NCBI GenBank assembly: GCA_010405405.1
Contig: MU004233.1
Coordinates: 2,575,882-2,639,881, forward strand
Direction of reading: 5' to 3'
Origin: Microthyrium microscopicum
Lineage: Eukaryota > Ascomycota > Dothideomycetes > Microthyriales > Microthyriaceae
Length of the DNA stretch: 64,000 nt
Shown: positions 1 to 12,490 of the stretch, piece by piece
Layout of the letters: every line of letters begins with the position of its first letter
How positions within the stretch are numbered: the stretch's first letter is position 1
Program-made: the position numbers and the translations under genes
The notes under the pieces: model-generated
Seen by the model: the letters and a program-made list of their open reading frames with translations, nothing else
Told to the model about the DNA's origin: nothing
Databases searched by the model: none

Positions 1-282
1 GAGGCCAAATATTGCAGCGCCTAGAGGACGCAGCATGAGCACCAAAGTCACGAACAACGTTATCCGCGCTTGGCTCCTTTCAAACTCGACTGAAAGGCTA
101 GGTAAGGCCGTTATGACGGTATAGAAATCAAATGCATCCCAAGTCCAGGCGGAAAATCCAATCAGAAAGAACTTCCATTGCTGTTTGGTGAGGTTCCTCA
201 GCAGCTTCCAAGGATTGCTTGCATCGTCGTAAGTGGGCTGGAGGGATCGAAGTTGCAGCCTCACGAAGCTGGGCAAGCCCAT
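1..282 (-). CDS. JEN1-type monocarboxylate (lactate/pyruvate) transporter, N-terminal part, cut by window edge
   Basis: The minus strand is open from position 282 to the window edge and encodes 94 residues. Residues 20-60 carry QPTYDDASNPWKLL followed by QQWKFFLIGFSAWTWDAFDF, the start of the first membrane helix in the Jen1 branch of the major facilitator superfamily. A second helix follows with TLVLMLRPLGAAIFGL, matching the usual Jen LVLMLR-GA-IFG block. Jen proteins are proton symporters of lactate, pyruvate and other carboxylates at the plasma membrane. The Met at 282 was chosen because family members begin about 20 residues before the xPxYD motif; the frame stays open further upstream (next ATG at 459), so a longer start is possible. 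The rest of the protein, including the Jen signature in helix 7, lies outside the window. Confidence 0.85.
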   Translation of the reverse strand, partial: MGLPSFVRLQLRSLQPTYDDASNPWKLLRNLTKQQWKFFLIGFSAWTWDAFDFYTVITALPSLSVEFERSQARITLFVTLVLMLRPLGAAIFGL

Positions 283-1130
283 TTGTAGCCTTGAGATGAG
301 GTTGCGACACAGTTCTTTGACTTTCAAAGTTCGAGTACTAGTAGTTAGGTACCTAAATGCTAAGGTAGGTATATTTCTCAGTTCAAAAGGGGGGTTCCCA
401 GAGCTTTTCGATCGAACCTCCACTGTTCCTAAAGATAGGACAGCGACCGATGTTCGCATATGATGGCTTGCAGCAACAATGAGCCAATGAAGCGCCACTT
501 GCCTTGTCATGAAATCACGCAGAGAACACTCTCAGGCTATGTCAAGCAAGTGCACAATCCTCCAGAGTTGAAATGAATGATCCTTAAGAAGCGCTATCTT
601 TTCGCCGAGACTGGCTTCAACAGCTTCCGTTACTAAAGAACGCTTCATTTTGGTGAAAAACAAAAGAGTGTAAGAATTCTTCTCACTCGTGGACTTTCTT
701 ACTTTGGAGTTGAGGGTACATATGATGGATGAGAGAGGGAACGAGATAAAACACCTCAACTAGCTCCAATGAACGATGGTCGTTAGGCTGGCATTACGTA
801 ACGAAAAACTATCATTGGTTGAGTAAAAGCCTCTAGACTCTTCTTGGATGCGCAGCAGAACAGCAGCTACAGCTGACCTTCCATATCTCTCAACCTGTGA
901 GGTATGCTGCAGCCAAGCCAGAAATAATGAAGCGAAGAAGAAGAGTTCGGGGTCGTAAAGATACTAGATTCTCCGGCTATTGGACGCGAAGGACTCGAAG
1001 GAGAAGGGGCCAGCCAGAAATTGGCTACCTAAGTAGGTACAGAAACGAGCCCCTTTTCGGAGTTTGGAGAGCAGACGCGAAACGATTTAAGAGATGGTTT
1101 ATTATTGAATAGAGATCAATCTCCTGCAAT
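283..1130. other. intergenic, upstream of the transporter and of the next gene
   Basis: No gene is supported here. Short open frames at 532-759 (minus) and 897-1112 (plus) have no recognisable domain and no splice partner. The interval should hold both promoters of a divergent pair. Confidence 0.5.
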
Positions 1131-2562
1131 ATGCCATTCAAGCTTTTTTCCGCCTTTCAGGACTTACCTGACATTGTCACGCCTGACATCTTTCTCCAGT
1201 TCGCGTTTCTAGGGCGTCATAATAATTATCTGGTGGGAATCGCGGAACTGCACTCTAACCGTCACCTGTCTAAACCTTCCGATATCTATTGGTAATATAC
1301 CAGAAGTATGGAAGCTGTCTGCTTTACTGACAATCTTGGTTCCATAGCCATGGATTGCCTGAACAATTTTCGAAGACTATTGCCAAAAACTCAAGATACA
1401 ACTTCAATGTGCGCGGCCACGACTTTCTCGCCCATTTCGGTCAATGGAGAGGACATACGAATAGCGGATACCTTGATGCCACAAGCTCCATGATCGAAGA
1501 GATTGCTGAACTGCAAAGCTTCGTAAACGCCAGCAAGTCGAAAGCGAACCCAGGTGGAGAGCCAGCCTTTCTGAGTTTCGGACCTGATCCAGGTAGTTTC
1601 TTTGCTGATAACGGGGAAACAAGGTATCGCTGGTCCAACCTTCCTCACGACTTAGACGATGCAATACAGGATATTGTATGTCGAGAAAGATACGGCAAGA
1701 TACACGACGTAGCGATAAATGGAGCAGGAGGCTGGGTGATTCAACTGAACAAAGGCAAGGAGTATAAATGGGGAGGACCATTAGAGGAGAGGTTTCGTGT
1801 AGCACTCGAAAATGGGGAGCAAAGAAGAGCGACCATCACGGTTAGTAGCACTTTGGAGTTGTTGTGAGAACAACATTCTGATGTGTGGTCTAGCGTTTAT
1901 ATCTCAATCATCAAAACAAAGAAGAATACGTTTTGATTTTCAACGATGGCAAGGCTTATGCCTCTCTTCACGAAGGATTCAAAACAATCTTCAAGAGCTA
2001 TGTTGAGCGAGCAATATCGAAGAAAGTTGAATGGGAATATTATGATTTATGTTACTGCACAGAGGAAGAACAGGAACTTGCCAATGCAGCATACTACAAT
2101 CGTCGCGGTCTATTCCAGCTTCACAGAGGCGCATTTGAAAAGGCTCTCTGTTATCTTCAAGAAGCCGTTCGACTTCAAAACACAGCAAGATTTCGGGATG
2201 ATTATGGAATGGCTCTTATTGCCGTACGAGAAGTCAGAAAAGATCCTAAAGTGGAGAGGTTGCTTGAGCTTGCAGCAAGTCAAGAACGCCCACCTGGTGT
2301 TCTTCCCTGGTTCGTAAATGACTATCTCAATATTGTAGGTATAGACGACGATTCTTATGCACGCTTGTCGGCTCTGTTACAGCGCTCCAGGATATTGCCT
2401 CAAAGCTGGTCTTGGTCAGATTCGGTACGGATAGAGAGAGACGTCGGGGTGTATGAAATGAACCCCGTGCACGAAGGTCTTCCGCAAGGAATGACTGAGC
2501 TAGATGGAAGTTCGGTGAGTCGGACCGAGTGCAACAAGAGTTCTGCTACCCGTTACGCCTAA
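1131..2562 (+). CDS. unknown fungal protein with a TPR-like helical region
   Basis: Proposed exons 1131-1291, 1348-1840 and 1894-2562 give about 440 residues. Intron 1 has GTAATA, a CTGAC branch and TAG; intron 2 has GTTAGT and TAG; phases match at both joins. The middle exon holds AINGAGGWVIQLNKG and a repeated pattern of an LP-containing helix followed by a G-x-W or FNDGKAY strand, which I associate with uncharacterised Pezizomycotina proteins. The third exon has AAYYNRRGLFQLHRGAFEKA, a good match to one tetratricopeptide repeat, which would bind protein partners. No catalytic motif is visible. Exon 1 is the weakest part: it was chosen because the second exon has no early ATG and the splice phase fits. 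A GTGAGT near 2515 could also start another intron near the C-terminus. The retroelement block begins only 200 bp downstream. Confidence 0.55.
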
Positions 2563-2765
2563 ATATAATAGATCAAAACTCAGCAGCAACTGATTTATGC
2601 TATGGCGGTTGGTTGCGCGAGCAAATGTATTAGGATACCGATAGGAAATGGTGCTTCCTCTGGCCACTAGTAACTACTCATATTTTCTGCAGTTATTGCT
2701 GATAGTAAAGGCACATGGCGTTGGTGGTGAAGATGAAGTTGCAAAAGCAAATACACGATACGCTA

Positions 2766-2806
2766 ACGTGGTCCACCCAGATCTGGCCCCACCCCCTTCT
2801 GGCCCA
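2766..2806 (+). repeat. left terminal inverted repeat of the Fot1/pogo element
   Basis: Starts ACGTGGTCCACC directly after TA. It matches the reverse complement of 12093-12133 at 39 of 41 positions. It is far richer in G and C than the element's interior, so it largely escaped mutation. Confidence 0.92.
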
Positions 2807-2880
2807 CCCAACCAGAAAATTCCTAGATAGTTCAATCAACCATAACTTTACGAATTCTTGCTCTTTTAATTCGTAAATAA

Positions 2881-2978
2881 ATGCCTTCTAAAGCTAAGAT
2901 CTCTGCCTATCTAGAGGATATCAAAAATTAAGTTTATTCCTCTATTTAGAAAGCCTACGTTGCCTATAAAGTTCTAAG
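2881..2978 (+). pseudogene. Fot1/pogo transposase, N-terminal piece before the retroelement
   Basis: An ATG at 2881 opens MPSKAKISAYLEDIKN, resembling the N-terminal helix-turn-helix of Fot1-type transposases, then meets a stop. The piece ends at the CTAAG target site (2974-2978). The frame across the target site continues into the piece after 10542, with AYKVL before the insertion and LSIYYRLKGVKG after it, like the AYGVPKSTLYRRLKG-type second helix of this family. This shows that the retroelement landed inside the transposase gene. Confidence 0.7.
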
Positions 2979-3140
2979 TGTTGGGGGTTGAACCCCCTGA
3001 AGCTATGCCCGTTCGGGCTACCCCTATTGTATATAAATACCTTAATCGAAGAGTCTCTTAACTCTTCTTTCTCTCTAAGTTACCTTCCTATTTAGTAGGC
3101 TTATAATATAACTTATCTCTTCATTATCTAATTTATAATA
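2979..3140 (+). repeat. left LTR of the Ty3/gypsy element
   Basis: 162 bp, beginning TGTTGGGGG. It aligns along its whole length with 10376-10537 and contains a TATATAAATA promoter-like stretch near 3032. Its outer (left) half is more GC-rich than the matching part of the other LTR. Confidence 0.9.
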
Positions 3141-6100
3141 TTAGGTAACTTTAAAACTAACCCCTCTTTTTACCTACTTCCTCTCTATCTATTAATAAAT
3201 AGCTAAAATAGTAGACTAAGATCTTTCTTACTTAATAACTACTAGATAGAATAAAGAAACGTCCTCTAAGGGCTTTACTCGTAAGAACGTAGAAGCGTAC
3301 TTTACGTATATTAACTAACAATAGATAGAGCTACAAAACTACTTAAATATATCTTAAGAAGTAACTAATAATAGCTTATAATAAGTAATAGATAATATTT
3401 TACTACTTAATAATATACTTAATTTATTTATCTTATAATTATATATAATTACTACTAGTTATAAATAAGCCTTATAATAACTAAATAAGTTAACTAGCAA
3501 AATTTATATATAATTAAATAAGAATATATAATAAATTATAGTAGTTTATACTAAACTCTAAGCCTAAGTTAATAGTTAAAATAAATAGCTTATTAATATC
3601 TACGCTAGTAGTAAGATCCTTATATAATAAGTAAATAATATTACTTATAAGACGCTAACCTAGTAATAATAGTAGAAATAAGAATAATTTTAAAAGAAAT
3701 TTATAACGCCTAGTATAACTCTTTCTTTAATACTAGCTATATTCTTTACTAAAAAAACCTTTAACTATAGCTACTACTCTTCTTTAATTTTATAAGCTAA
3801 TTCTTCCTAGACTCTAATTATAATAGCTAGATTAGTAGCCTTTTCTCTATCTCCTTTAATAAATTTTCTAGTTGCCTAATATAAGCTACTTTAACTACTA
3901 CTACGAAATCTCTAACTAGCTTTTCTAAACTTAGAATAATATTTATATAAAGACTTAACTCTTTATCTTAGTTTTTACTAAATAATTAAAACAAAATTAT
4001 ATATTAATAAATAGATTTATATAAATAACTATGCTTAAATCTACTATATATTTAGTTAGCTTATAGAAGACGCTATCTAATAAGTTCTTTCTTAGATTTA
4101 GAATCTTACTAGCTATAGTATTATAAGTTTTAATAAGTTTATAAAATAAATAGATTTTTTTTTTTATAACTTATATAAAGAAATAAGAGTTTTAGTAAAT
4201 CTTTAAAAGATTTAATAAGAAGATAAAGAATAAAGAATTTTTTAGGCTAAGTTTTAGTAATATTTTATTTATACTAAAGTATAATTTTAGGCTACCTCTA
4301 TCTAGATATAGTTCTTAGAAAACGTTATAGATTCTAATCTTAGAATAGCTCTAATTACTTACTCTTAGCCTAATAATTTAAATACCTTTACTTAAGAAGC
4401 TTTAAAGACCTAGGATTAAATAGTTTAAGCTTATATAAGCTATTATAGCCTAAGAGGCCTAAGCGTTAAAATAAGTACTTAGTAAAGTTAACTATTTAAG
4501 AATTAGGACCTAGACGTAATAAAAGGCGTTTAGATTAGAGCTAGCTAAGCCTAGTATAACTACTATAAGTAAAATAATCTTTATTTTTATTATAGCTTAG
4601 TTAATTATAAGATTTAGGATTATAAATAGACGCCCTAAGTATTATTTAGAAGTTAGAATTCTTTTTATAACTAGGCTAGCTATAAATAAAAATAAGGTAG
4701 AGGAGGTACTACTAAAGGTAGACGCCTATAGAATAATATTAGTAAATTCTAGGCTAGTACTACTAATACTCTAGACGTCTCTTAAAGTAGCTAGCTAATA
4801 AAAGCTACTACTACTTAGCTAAGAAATAATAATCCTTATAATAATTTATATAATATTACTAATATAGAATTAGAAAACTAGCAAGCTTAGATTAAAGATA
4901 TAATACTAAGCTAGAAAATTATAAAAATATTATTTTAGAATAGTATTAGAAGTTTTTTATTTAAGATATAGTTATAAAGCCTTTTTTAATACCTTTAATA
5001 GTAAATTAACTTTCTTTATATATAGGCTTTATTAATAGTAGCTACTTAACTTATTTTTTTATAAGTCTCTACTTTACTTAAAAACGTAAACTTAAATATA
5101 TATTACTACTTTAAGTAATTCCTATTAAAGAAATAAATAGTAAGGCTAGAGAAATCTACGAAATAGTAATTATAAAAATTAATATTAAAGGCTATAAAGA
5201 AACTATTTAAGCCTTTATAGTAAAAGAGACCTTAGGCTATAATATAATTCTTAGCCTACTTTAGATAAAGAAATAGGATATTATTCTTTATATAAAACCT
5301 AAGAAGCTAGTCTTTAATAAAATAGGTTATATAATTATAAGTCTAAAGACTCCTTAGAAGAAGTATAACTACGTAGTAATTAAGATTATAGTATTTAGAA
5401 TACTTACTTAATAAGCTAGAAAGTAAGTAAGATAGTCTTAAGAAAGCTTAATATTAATCGTATAAGTTTTTACTATAAGTCTTTACGACTTATAAAAAGC
5501 TTTTACTTTAAAGAAGTATATTAACTTTTATAGGAAGCTTCCTAAATAGTATTTAGATTATTTTAACCTCTTTTAAAGAGAACTAGCTAATAAATAGCTA
5601 CCTATTTAAGGCTTTTTTATAGACTATAAGATTAACTTAATCCTAGACGCTAATAAAAAGGAATTTTAGTTACCTTAGTAGGTATTATACCTTATAAATT
5701 AAAATAAATTACTAGCTCTTAAAAGAATTCTTAATAATCTACTAGAAAGTAGATTTATTTAAGTAAGTAACTTACCTACTAGAGTACTAGTTCTCTTTAT
5801 TTATAAAGTAGATAAATTAATTTAGTTTTATTATAACTACTACGCATTAAATAAGTTAACTATAAAGGATTATTATTTTTTACTACTTATCTATAAGATA
5901 TTAAACGCCTTAGGAAAGGTATAATAGTTTACTAAGCTAGATATATCTTAAGTATTTTATAAGATTTAGATATATAAGGGTAATAAGTAAAAGATAGCCT
6001 TTTAGATATAATATAGCTTATTTAAATAAATAGTAATATTATTTAGGTTATTAAATGCTTTAAATATCTTTTAGAGGTTTATTAACTTTACTCTTTAGAA

Positions 6101-9100
6101 TATTTTAGATAACTATATTTCTATATACTTAGATAATATCTTAATCTTTAGTTTAGGTACTAGGAAGTAATATAAGGCCTACATTTATAAAGTCCTTAAG
6201 TAGCTATAAAAAGCAGGACTTTATTTTAATATTTAGAAGTATAAATTTATAACTACTTAGATAATATACTTAGGCTATATTATTAAGGCTAGATAAGGAA
6301 TCTTAATAGACTTAGCTAAAGTTAAAATAATCTAAGAATAAGAGGTTCTTAAGAACGTTTATAGAGTTTAAGCTTTCCTTAGCTTTACTAATTTTTATTA
6401 TAGATTTATACTAAACTTTTAAATAATTATAGAACCTCTTATTTAACTTACTTAGAAGGACGTTCTCTTCTTATTTAAAGACCTAAAGAGAGCTATATTT
6501 AAGGAGCTAAAATAGCTCTTTACTACTAACTAAATGCTAGCTCTATTTAATTATAATAGAGAGACTCTTATTTATACTAACTTCTTTAATTACTCTTTAG
6601 AAGCTATACTAGTATAAAAGGATAAGATAAGTAAGTTTTAATTAGTAGCCTATTTCTTTAAAAAGTATAACTCTACTTAAAGTAACTACCTAATTTATAA
6701 TAAAGAGATGCTTATAATTATACTTACTCTAAAAGAATAAAACTTAGAGCTACGAGTAGTAGAGAAGTTTAAAGTAATATCTAATTATAAGAACCTAGAG
6801 TATTTTATAAAACTATAGAAGCTTATAGAAAAGTATATCTAATAGTCTATTAAACTTATAAAGTATAATATAATAATTAAGTACTAATTAGGTTTATAGA
6901 ATAGCGTAGTAGATAATCTTTCTTATTATAAATAAGATATACCTTAGAACGTAGTTAATAAAAAAATCTAGGCTAGAACTTTTTAACTACTTTATATCTA
7001 AAGGGATTAATTACTTAAATTACTATAAGCTTTACCTATCTATATTATTATTCTTTTTATAGCAATTAAAAATAAATTAATAAAGATTCTACTAGCTAAT
7101 AAAGCTCTAATCCCTAGCTTACTACTACTAATACTAAACGTCTCTAAACTATTAGTAACCTAGTAGAATAAGGTAGTATAGGCTAATAATACTTATTAAG
7201 TAGCTTATTAGATAATTAAAGCTAGTAGATAAAAGTTTTCCTTATTAATTATAAATATTAAAATCTCTATTCCTAATTACTTAATTAATAGTAAGGATTA
7301 TCTTTACTAAAGAGGATAACTATAAATCCTAAATCTAGAACCTTTATAGATAGTAATACTATAAGTAGCTTATATATTCTTAACTTAAAGCTATTCTAGC
7401 TATAAAGGTACTTATTAAGCTCTATAGCTATACTTCTTCTAGCTTAGAATTATGACTAATATAAGGCGTTTTATAAGAAATTATAGTATATATAGCTAAT
7501 TAAAGGTTAGTTATAAGTAGAAAAGAGGCTTTTTAAAGCTTTTATTTATCTTAAGCTAATAATAATAAGAACTATTAATAGATTTTATAATAGACTTTCT
7601 TTTATTAAATAGATATATAATCTTAATAGTTATTACTAATTAGCTAAGTAAAGAAGTAATCCTAATCTCCTTTACTTAAAAAGAAGCTAAAGATATTATA
7701 GCTATTTTCTTATAATATATCTATTTCCTTTATAGTATTCTTAACGTAATTATCTATAATTATAACCTAGTATTTATAAAAGACTTCTAGATAAAGTTTT
7801 ATACATTACTATAGATAGAGCTATGACTATTAATTATATTTTATCTCTAGATAAATAGCTCTATAGAATAGCAAAACTTAGATATTAAAGCTAAAGTATA
7901 AATATATATAAATTATATATAATTAAACTAGTTCTTACTAATATTAATACTTTAACTTATATTTAACTTATAACGCTTATTTATAATAGAACTCTTACTC
8001 TTCTTTCTATCTTATAGCTTTAAAAACTCTACCTTTCTAGACTTTTCTAAGTAAGCTTTCTTATCTAAATAGAAGAATACTCTAAAAAAGAGGAAAGAAA
8101 AAGCTACTTATATAATTTTAAAAGCTATAAAATAGGCTTAAGATACTATAACTTTTATTTAAGAAAAAATATAGGAATAAGCTAACTAAATAAGGATTTA
8201 AATACTTAAGTATAAAGTTAGTAATTAGGTTTAGCTAGACTTAAAGAATATTAAGACTAAATAAATAAAGAAGAAATTTAATTACTATTACTCTAAGTTT
8301 TAAGTTATAAAGGTAGTAAGCTTATATATAATTATATTAAATATATTATAGAGAACTAAGAAATTTTACGTTAACCTATTTAGACTAGTAATAGATAACT
8401 TATTCTTAAGTTAAGATACTAATAATTCTTATTTATTACTAATTTTAGTTAAGGACTTAGACGAAGAAGAATAAGAGGAGTAGCTAGTAGAGGAGATTAT
8501 AGCTAAAAAATATAAGAAGATAATAAAGAGTAAACTTTATATAGTTTACGTTATTAAATAGGTAGGTTATTTAGATATAATAAAAAAACTAATTAATTTT
8601 ATTAAATAGTTAGAAGCCTACGTAAAGTAGATAGAGAAAATAAAGTACGTATAAAATAATTATAAAAGATTAGTACTAAACTAGTCTATTCTTTAAGTAT
8701 AACTAAGATTAAAAACTAGCCCTTTTATTATAGTAATTAACTCTATAGAGATATAATTAGAGGTACTATTTATAACTTATATATAAAAATACTTTTCTTT
8801 TATTTATACTAAGACCCTTTTTTCTACTAAATAAAACTAGAAAATTATAAAAATATAAGAAAACTAAAGAAATAAGATACGCCTAATAAACCTCTACTAC
8901 TAAGGAAGATAAACTTAAGTAGTACTTTAAAGCATAGGAGGATTAAAGTAGATAGTTAATAGTAGAGAATTCTTATCCTTCTTAGCAACCTTCTCCTTAT
9001 TATTATAAGAATACTTCTTATCTAAGCTAATATTATTATTATAAACGTAGTTTAAATATATATTATTATAAAATCTTAAAAGCTAAATATAACCTATATA

Positions 9101-10375
9101 TCATAGCTAATTCTTTAAATTAGAATAGCTAATATAATAAATATAACGCTACTTTTTATAAGTCTTATTTTACTTATTTTTAGTAAAGAATTATAAAATA
9201 CTTATATAATAAATATCTAAGGCTTTAAGATAACTAACCTAGCTACTAATTAACTAAATTATACTAAAGGAGCTCTAATAAATTATAATACTACAAACGT
9301 TAGACTACGAATTATTAGTAAATTTTTTAGAAAAGACGTTTAATAAGTTAAGACGCTTATTAGAGAAGTTAAGAGAATAGTTAGCTATAGTATAAAAAGC
9401 CTTACTTTATAAATACGTTAGTATAAATTAAGAAAGGCTAAAGAAGTATATATAATTTAGTTAATATAAAGTACTTTAAATAAAGCATAGTTTTATAAAT
9501 TGTAATAGTTAATAACTATATATACCTTCTTATATTAGAGAGTAGTTAGTAGATAGGAATAAGGGTTATAAATAATATTATTCTAGTAATGAAGTAGGAT
9601 TTAGTTAAGAAGGTAAAGGCCTTTATTTACGTCGTTCTAGTAGGCCTTATATATAGCTACCTTGTGCGTAGTAAGTAGATAAGGTTAAGGAGTATTATAG
9701 TTAGTAACGTATATATAAGGAGAGGTAATAGTAATAAAGATACAACTATTAAAACTAATAGTATTATTAAAAGCGTTAATAATTAGGGTAGCTATCTCTA
9801 TATAGTTAGTAAGGCTATAGCTACTATAACGAATAACTTACCTAATTAATTAATTAATTAATTAGGTAAGGAAGAAGAAACTAATAAGGACTAATTAGAA
9901 GAGAAGAAGCTTATTTAAAGTATAATAAAGGAAGAATAGTTAACTCTATAGAACAATATTACTTTATATCCTTTAAACGTATAGATAGAAGCATAGTAAC
10001 TTAATTATAGTTACGTTCTTTTAATCTTATTCTTTAATATCGTAATAAAGCTCTAACTAAGTATAAATAAGACGACTTACTAATTAAGCAACCTTTATAG
10101 AATTATAATTAAAAAGAACTAACATTATATACTAAGAAAAGGGCCTTATACTTAGAATTTAGTCTAAAATAGGTAAAATACTAGTATAGAACTAATAGTT
10201 AACGACTTAAGCTTTATATTTTATACTTAAAAGTAAACGTATAGATCTATACGTTGCAAATAGAAGCTTCGTCGCAAACTATAAGAATAATAAGCGTTAA
10301 ACATAGCTAGATAAGATTAGGATCTTATAATTAACTTAGTATTTTAGCTAGAATTTTTTTAGACAGAGGGGGTAA

Positions 10376-10537
10376 TATTAGGGGTTAAATCCCCTAAAGC
10401 TATACTCATTTAGGCTACTCTTATTATATATAAATACCTTAATTAAAGAGTCTCTTGACTCTTCTTTCTCTCTAAGTTACCTTCCTATTTAGTAGGCTTA
10501 TAATATAACTTGTCTCTTTGTTATCTAACTTATAACA
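10376..10537 (+). repeat. right LTR of the Ty3/gypsy element
   Basis: 162 bp, same length as the left LTR and differing from it by transition-type changes. It follows a purine-rich tract at about 10362-10375 and ends directly at the second CTAAG copy (10538-10542). Here the outer (right) end is the better preserved one. Confidence 0.9.
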
Positions 10538-10542
10538 CTAAG

Positions 10543-12000
10543 ATTAAGTATCTATTATCGCTTAAAAGGAGTTAAAGGTCATAAAACTATATATTCCTTA
10601 TATTAAAAACTATTTATTACTAAGGAATTAGAAGTCTGCTAATAAATTTTAAGTAAGGAATTTGCTAGTTTACCTCCTACGTATATTTAAATTAAAGATT
10701 TTACCTAAGGCATTCTTTAGTAGCAAATTCTAGAGGCCTTTTTAGGCGTAAATTAGATTAAATCGTTTAAAAAAAGAAATCCTAAGGTCCTATAGATTAT
10801 AGCTCGTTAAATTAATAAATAATAAGTCAATAGTACTACCGTTAAAGCTATTTTAGACTATTTTAATCGCCTTAAAAGAGCTATTTCTTTTCTAAAGGTT
10901 AAAGTAGCAAATATCTATAATTTTAATAAGATAGAAATATGCTTAGGCATAACGAGTTAAGAGGTAGTTATAGTTAGTAGGCAAACCGCTAAAAACTATA
11001 AGAAAGGGGATTACTTTATAGTAGAAAATGGTAGTTATAAAAATATATTAATTTTAGAAACTATATTAGCTACTAGCTTTATTTCTTCTTATCTAGCTAT
11101 CTATAAAGGTAAATTGGTTCTAGACTATTAGTTTCCTCCTTAATATAAAGAAGAACTACTTTAAAAAGGCTATAAATTTATAGCTATAGTTAATAGTTAG
11201 ACATTAAATTAACTAGGTAAAGAATAGCTTAATTAGATCTTTATTTTATAAACAACTCTGTTAGATCTAAAGGAATAGTGGATTTTAATCTATAATAACT
11301 ATAGTAACTATGCTATACCTAAATTTTAATATAAATATATTAAAAATCTTATTTAAATTGTCTATTTACTACTATATTCCTCTTATAGAACTTAGCCTTT
11401 AGATATTAGCATTTTTAGACCTTTAAAATAATATTTTTTAACTAAACTTAATAGATCTTCTTTAGCTTCTTCTTTAGCTCTTATTTAGAAAAGAATCTTT
11501 ATTTAGATTTATATAAAAGTACGTTAAAAAGCCTTTATAAAGAAGAACTATAAGTCTATCTTTAAAGCAACTAGAATTTAGCCCCTTAATTAATATTAAG
11601 TTCTTCGTTATATTCTATAGACTACTTAAAATCCTTTAGAGATAGATCCTATACAAAATATACTTATTTAGACTCCTTTAGCTTCTTTTCCTACTTTAGA
11701 AAGGCTTCTTTTTAGCTTAAGAATAAAGTAAGTAGTTATGCGTTCTATTTAGTAAGAGATGAGTAAGATCTCTATAAAGAACTACGCTCTATAATAGTAA
11801 GTAAATACTCTTTAAAATTAAGTTTCTATACTTTAGTTAGCTCTAAAACAAAGCTAGAGAAAGAAGAGAAATTATAATACGAAGATAGATAACAAAAAGC
11901 AAATTATGCTTAATTACGCGACGAATGCTTTAAAGAACGCTTTAAAAGTAATTGCGCTTAGAATCAAAAAAGTAAAGATATAGAAATTAGGTCTTAAAAT
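10543..12000 (+). pseudogene. Fot1/pogo transposase, main part with DDE domain, RIP-degraded
   Basis: Read in one frame with many stops, this stretch keeps the order of motifs of the DDE superfamily 1 (pogo/Fot1/Tigger) transposases: IYNFNKIEICLGITS near 10915-10960, SRQTAKNYKKGD near 10977-11015, a WILIYNNYSNYA block near 11280-11310, PLDISIFRPLK near 11397-11430 and KNYKSIFKATRI near 11545-11580. In intact relatives the first and third of these are NFDE and YDNHGS, so both catalytic aspartates appear as asparagine here. That is the G-to-A outcome expected of RIP on the opposite strand. Stops arise at former Gln and Trp codons. The gene is dead but clearly assignable. Confidence 0.82.
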
Positions 12001-12092
12001 TAAGCTAAATCTAGTAATTTAAATTATTTAATTATATTATGTTTTGATTGTTTTATGCTTTAGTGATTATGATCTAATTATTGCTTTTTGCA

Positions 12093-12133
12093 TGGGCCAG
12101 AAAGGGGTGGGGCCAGATCTAGGTGGACCACGT
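12093..12133 (-). repeat. right terminal inverted repeat of the Fot1/pogo element
   Basis: Reverse complement of 2766-2806 with two C/T differences; followed directly by the second TA target copy at 12134-12135. Confidence 0.92.
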
Positions 12134-12135
12134 TA

Positions 12136-12490
12136 GTGTTGGAGTCAGTGACGTCAACGATCTCCAGGAACAATGGAGCATCATCGCGCGTCCAGAATAT
12201 GAATGCACATCTGCTAGTTCTTCCAAATCCCTTGGCGATCGTCAACCTTCACTGGAACCATTCTGCTTCTATCCACTAACCAGTAACCACTCACACTAAG
12301 AGGTACTTTAGCCGCTGAACCGGTGACATCGTCTCCCGTCGGTTCCGTTTTGCTTGGTCCCAATCCCCCAGTTATGACATGCGCCATCCCCCGACTCTCT
12401 TCCCTTCGCCTTTTAACCTTTCCATAATCATTGCGGCGCAGTTTTCCTTGACTACTGGGAGCCATTGTCGACACGCGAACTAATATCATC
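12136..12490. other. promoter and leader of the Eis1-like gene
   Basis: 355 bp of normal base composition between the transposon end and the next start codon. No gene is seen. The transposon end lies close enough to be in or near this promoter. Confidence 0.5.

Larger units (their letters stand above)
2979..10537 (+). mobile_element. Ty3/gypsy LTR retroelement fossil, chromovirus-like
   Basis: A 7.56-kb element with a 162-bp LTR at each end (2979-3140 and 10376-10537), flanked by CTAAG on both sides (2974-2978 and 10538-10542). Traces of parts in order: a gag-like region about 3200-4900, protease and reverse transcriptase about 5100-6400 (YLDD-type block near 6150), RNase H about 6500-6900, integrase about 7300-8000, and a chromodomain-like stretch near 8520-8650. 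Reverse transcriptase before integrase is the Ty3/gypsy order. A purine-rich tract lies just before the right LTR. The stretch 8700-10370 is unassigned. The element is thoroughly broken along its whole length by RIP-type change. It is younger than the transposon it sits in; LTR divergence cannot date it because RIP acts in single sexual cycles. Confidence 0.88.
2764..12135. mobile_element. Fot1/pogo-type (Tc1-mariner) DNA transposon, split by an LTR retroelement and RIP-mutated
   Basis: The element runs from 2766 to 12133. Its ends are 41-bp inverted repeats that differ at two sites, both C/T, and it is flanked by TA on both sides (2764-2765 and 12134-12135), the target duplication of the Tc1-mariner/pogo superfamily. 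Without the inserted retroelement and one CTAAG copy it is about 1.8 kb, a normal length for fungal Fot1-like elements. Its transposase starts at 2881 and is resumed after 10542. No open frame of 60 codons exists on either strand between about 2830 and 12088. The strong bias to TpA and loss of C and G fit RIP. Confidence 0.9.

Noticed and set aside
2880-12060. Looking for real genes inside the AT-rich block
   Set aside because: No frame of 60 codons exists on either strand and all readable traces belong to the two mobile elements.
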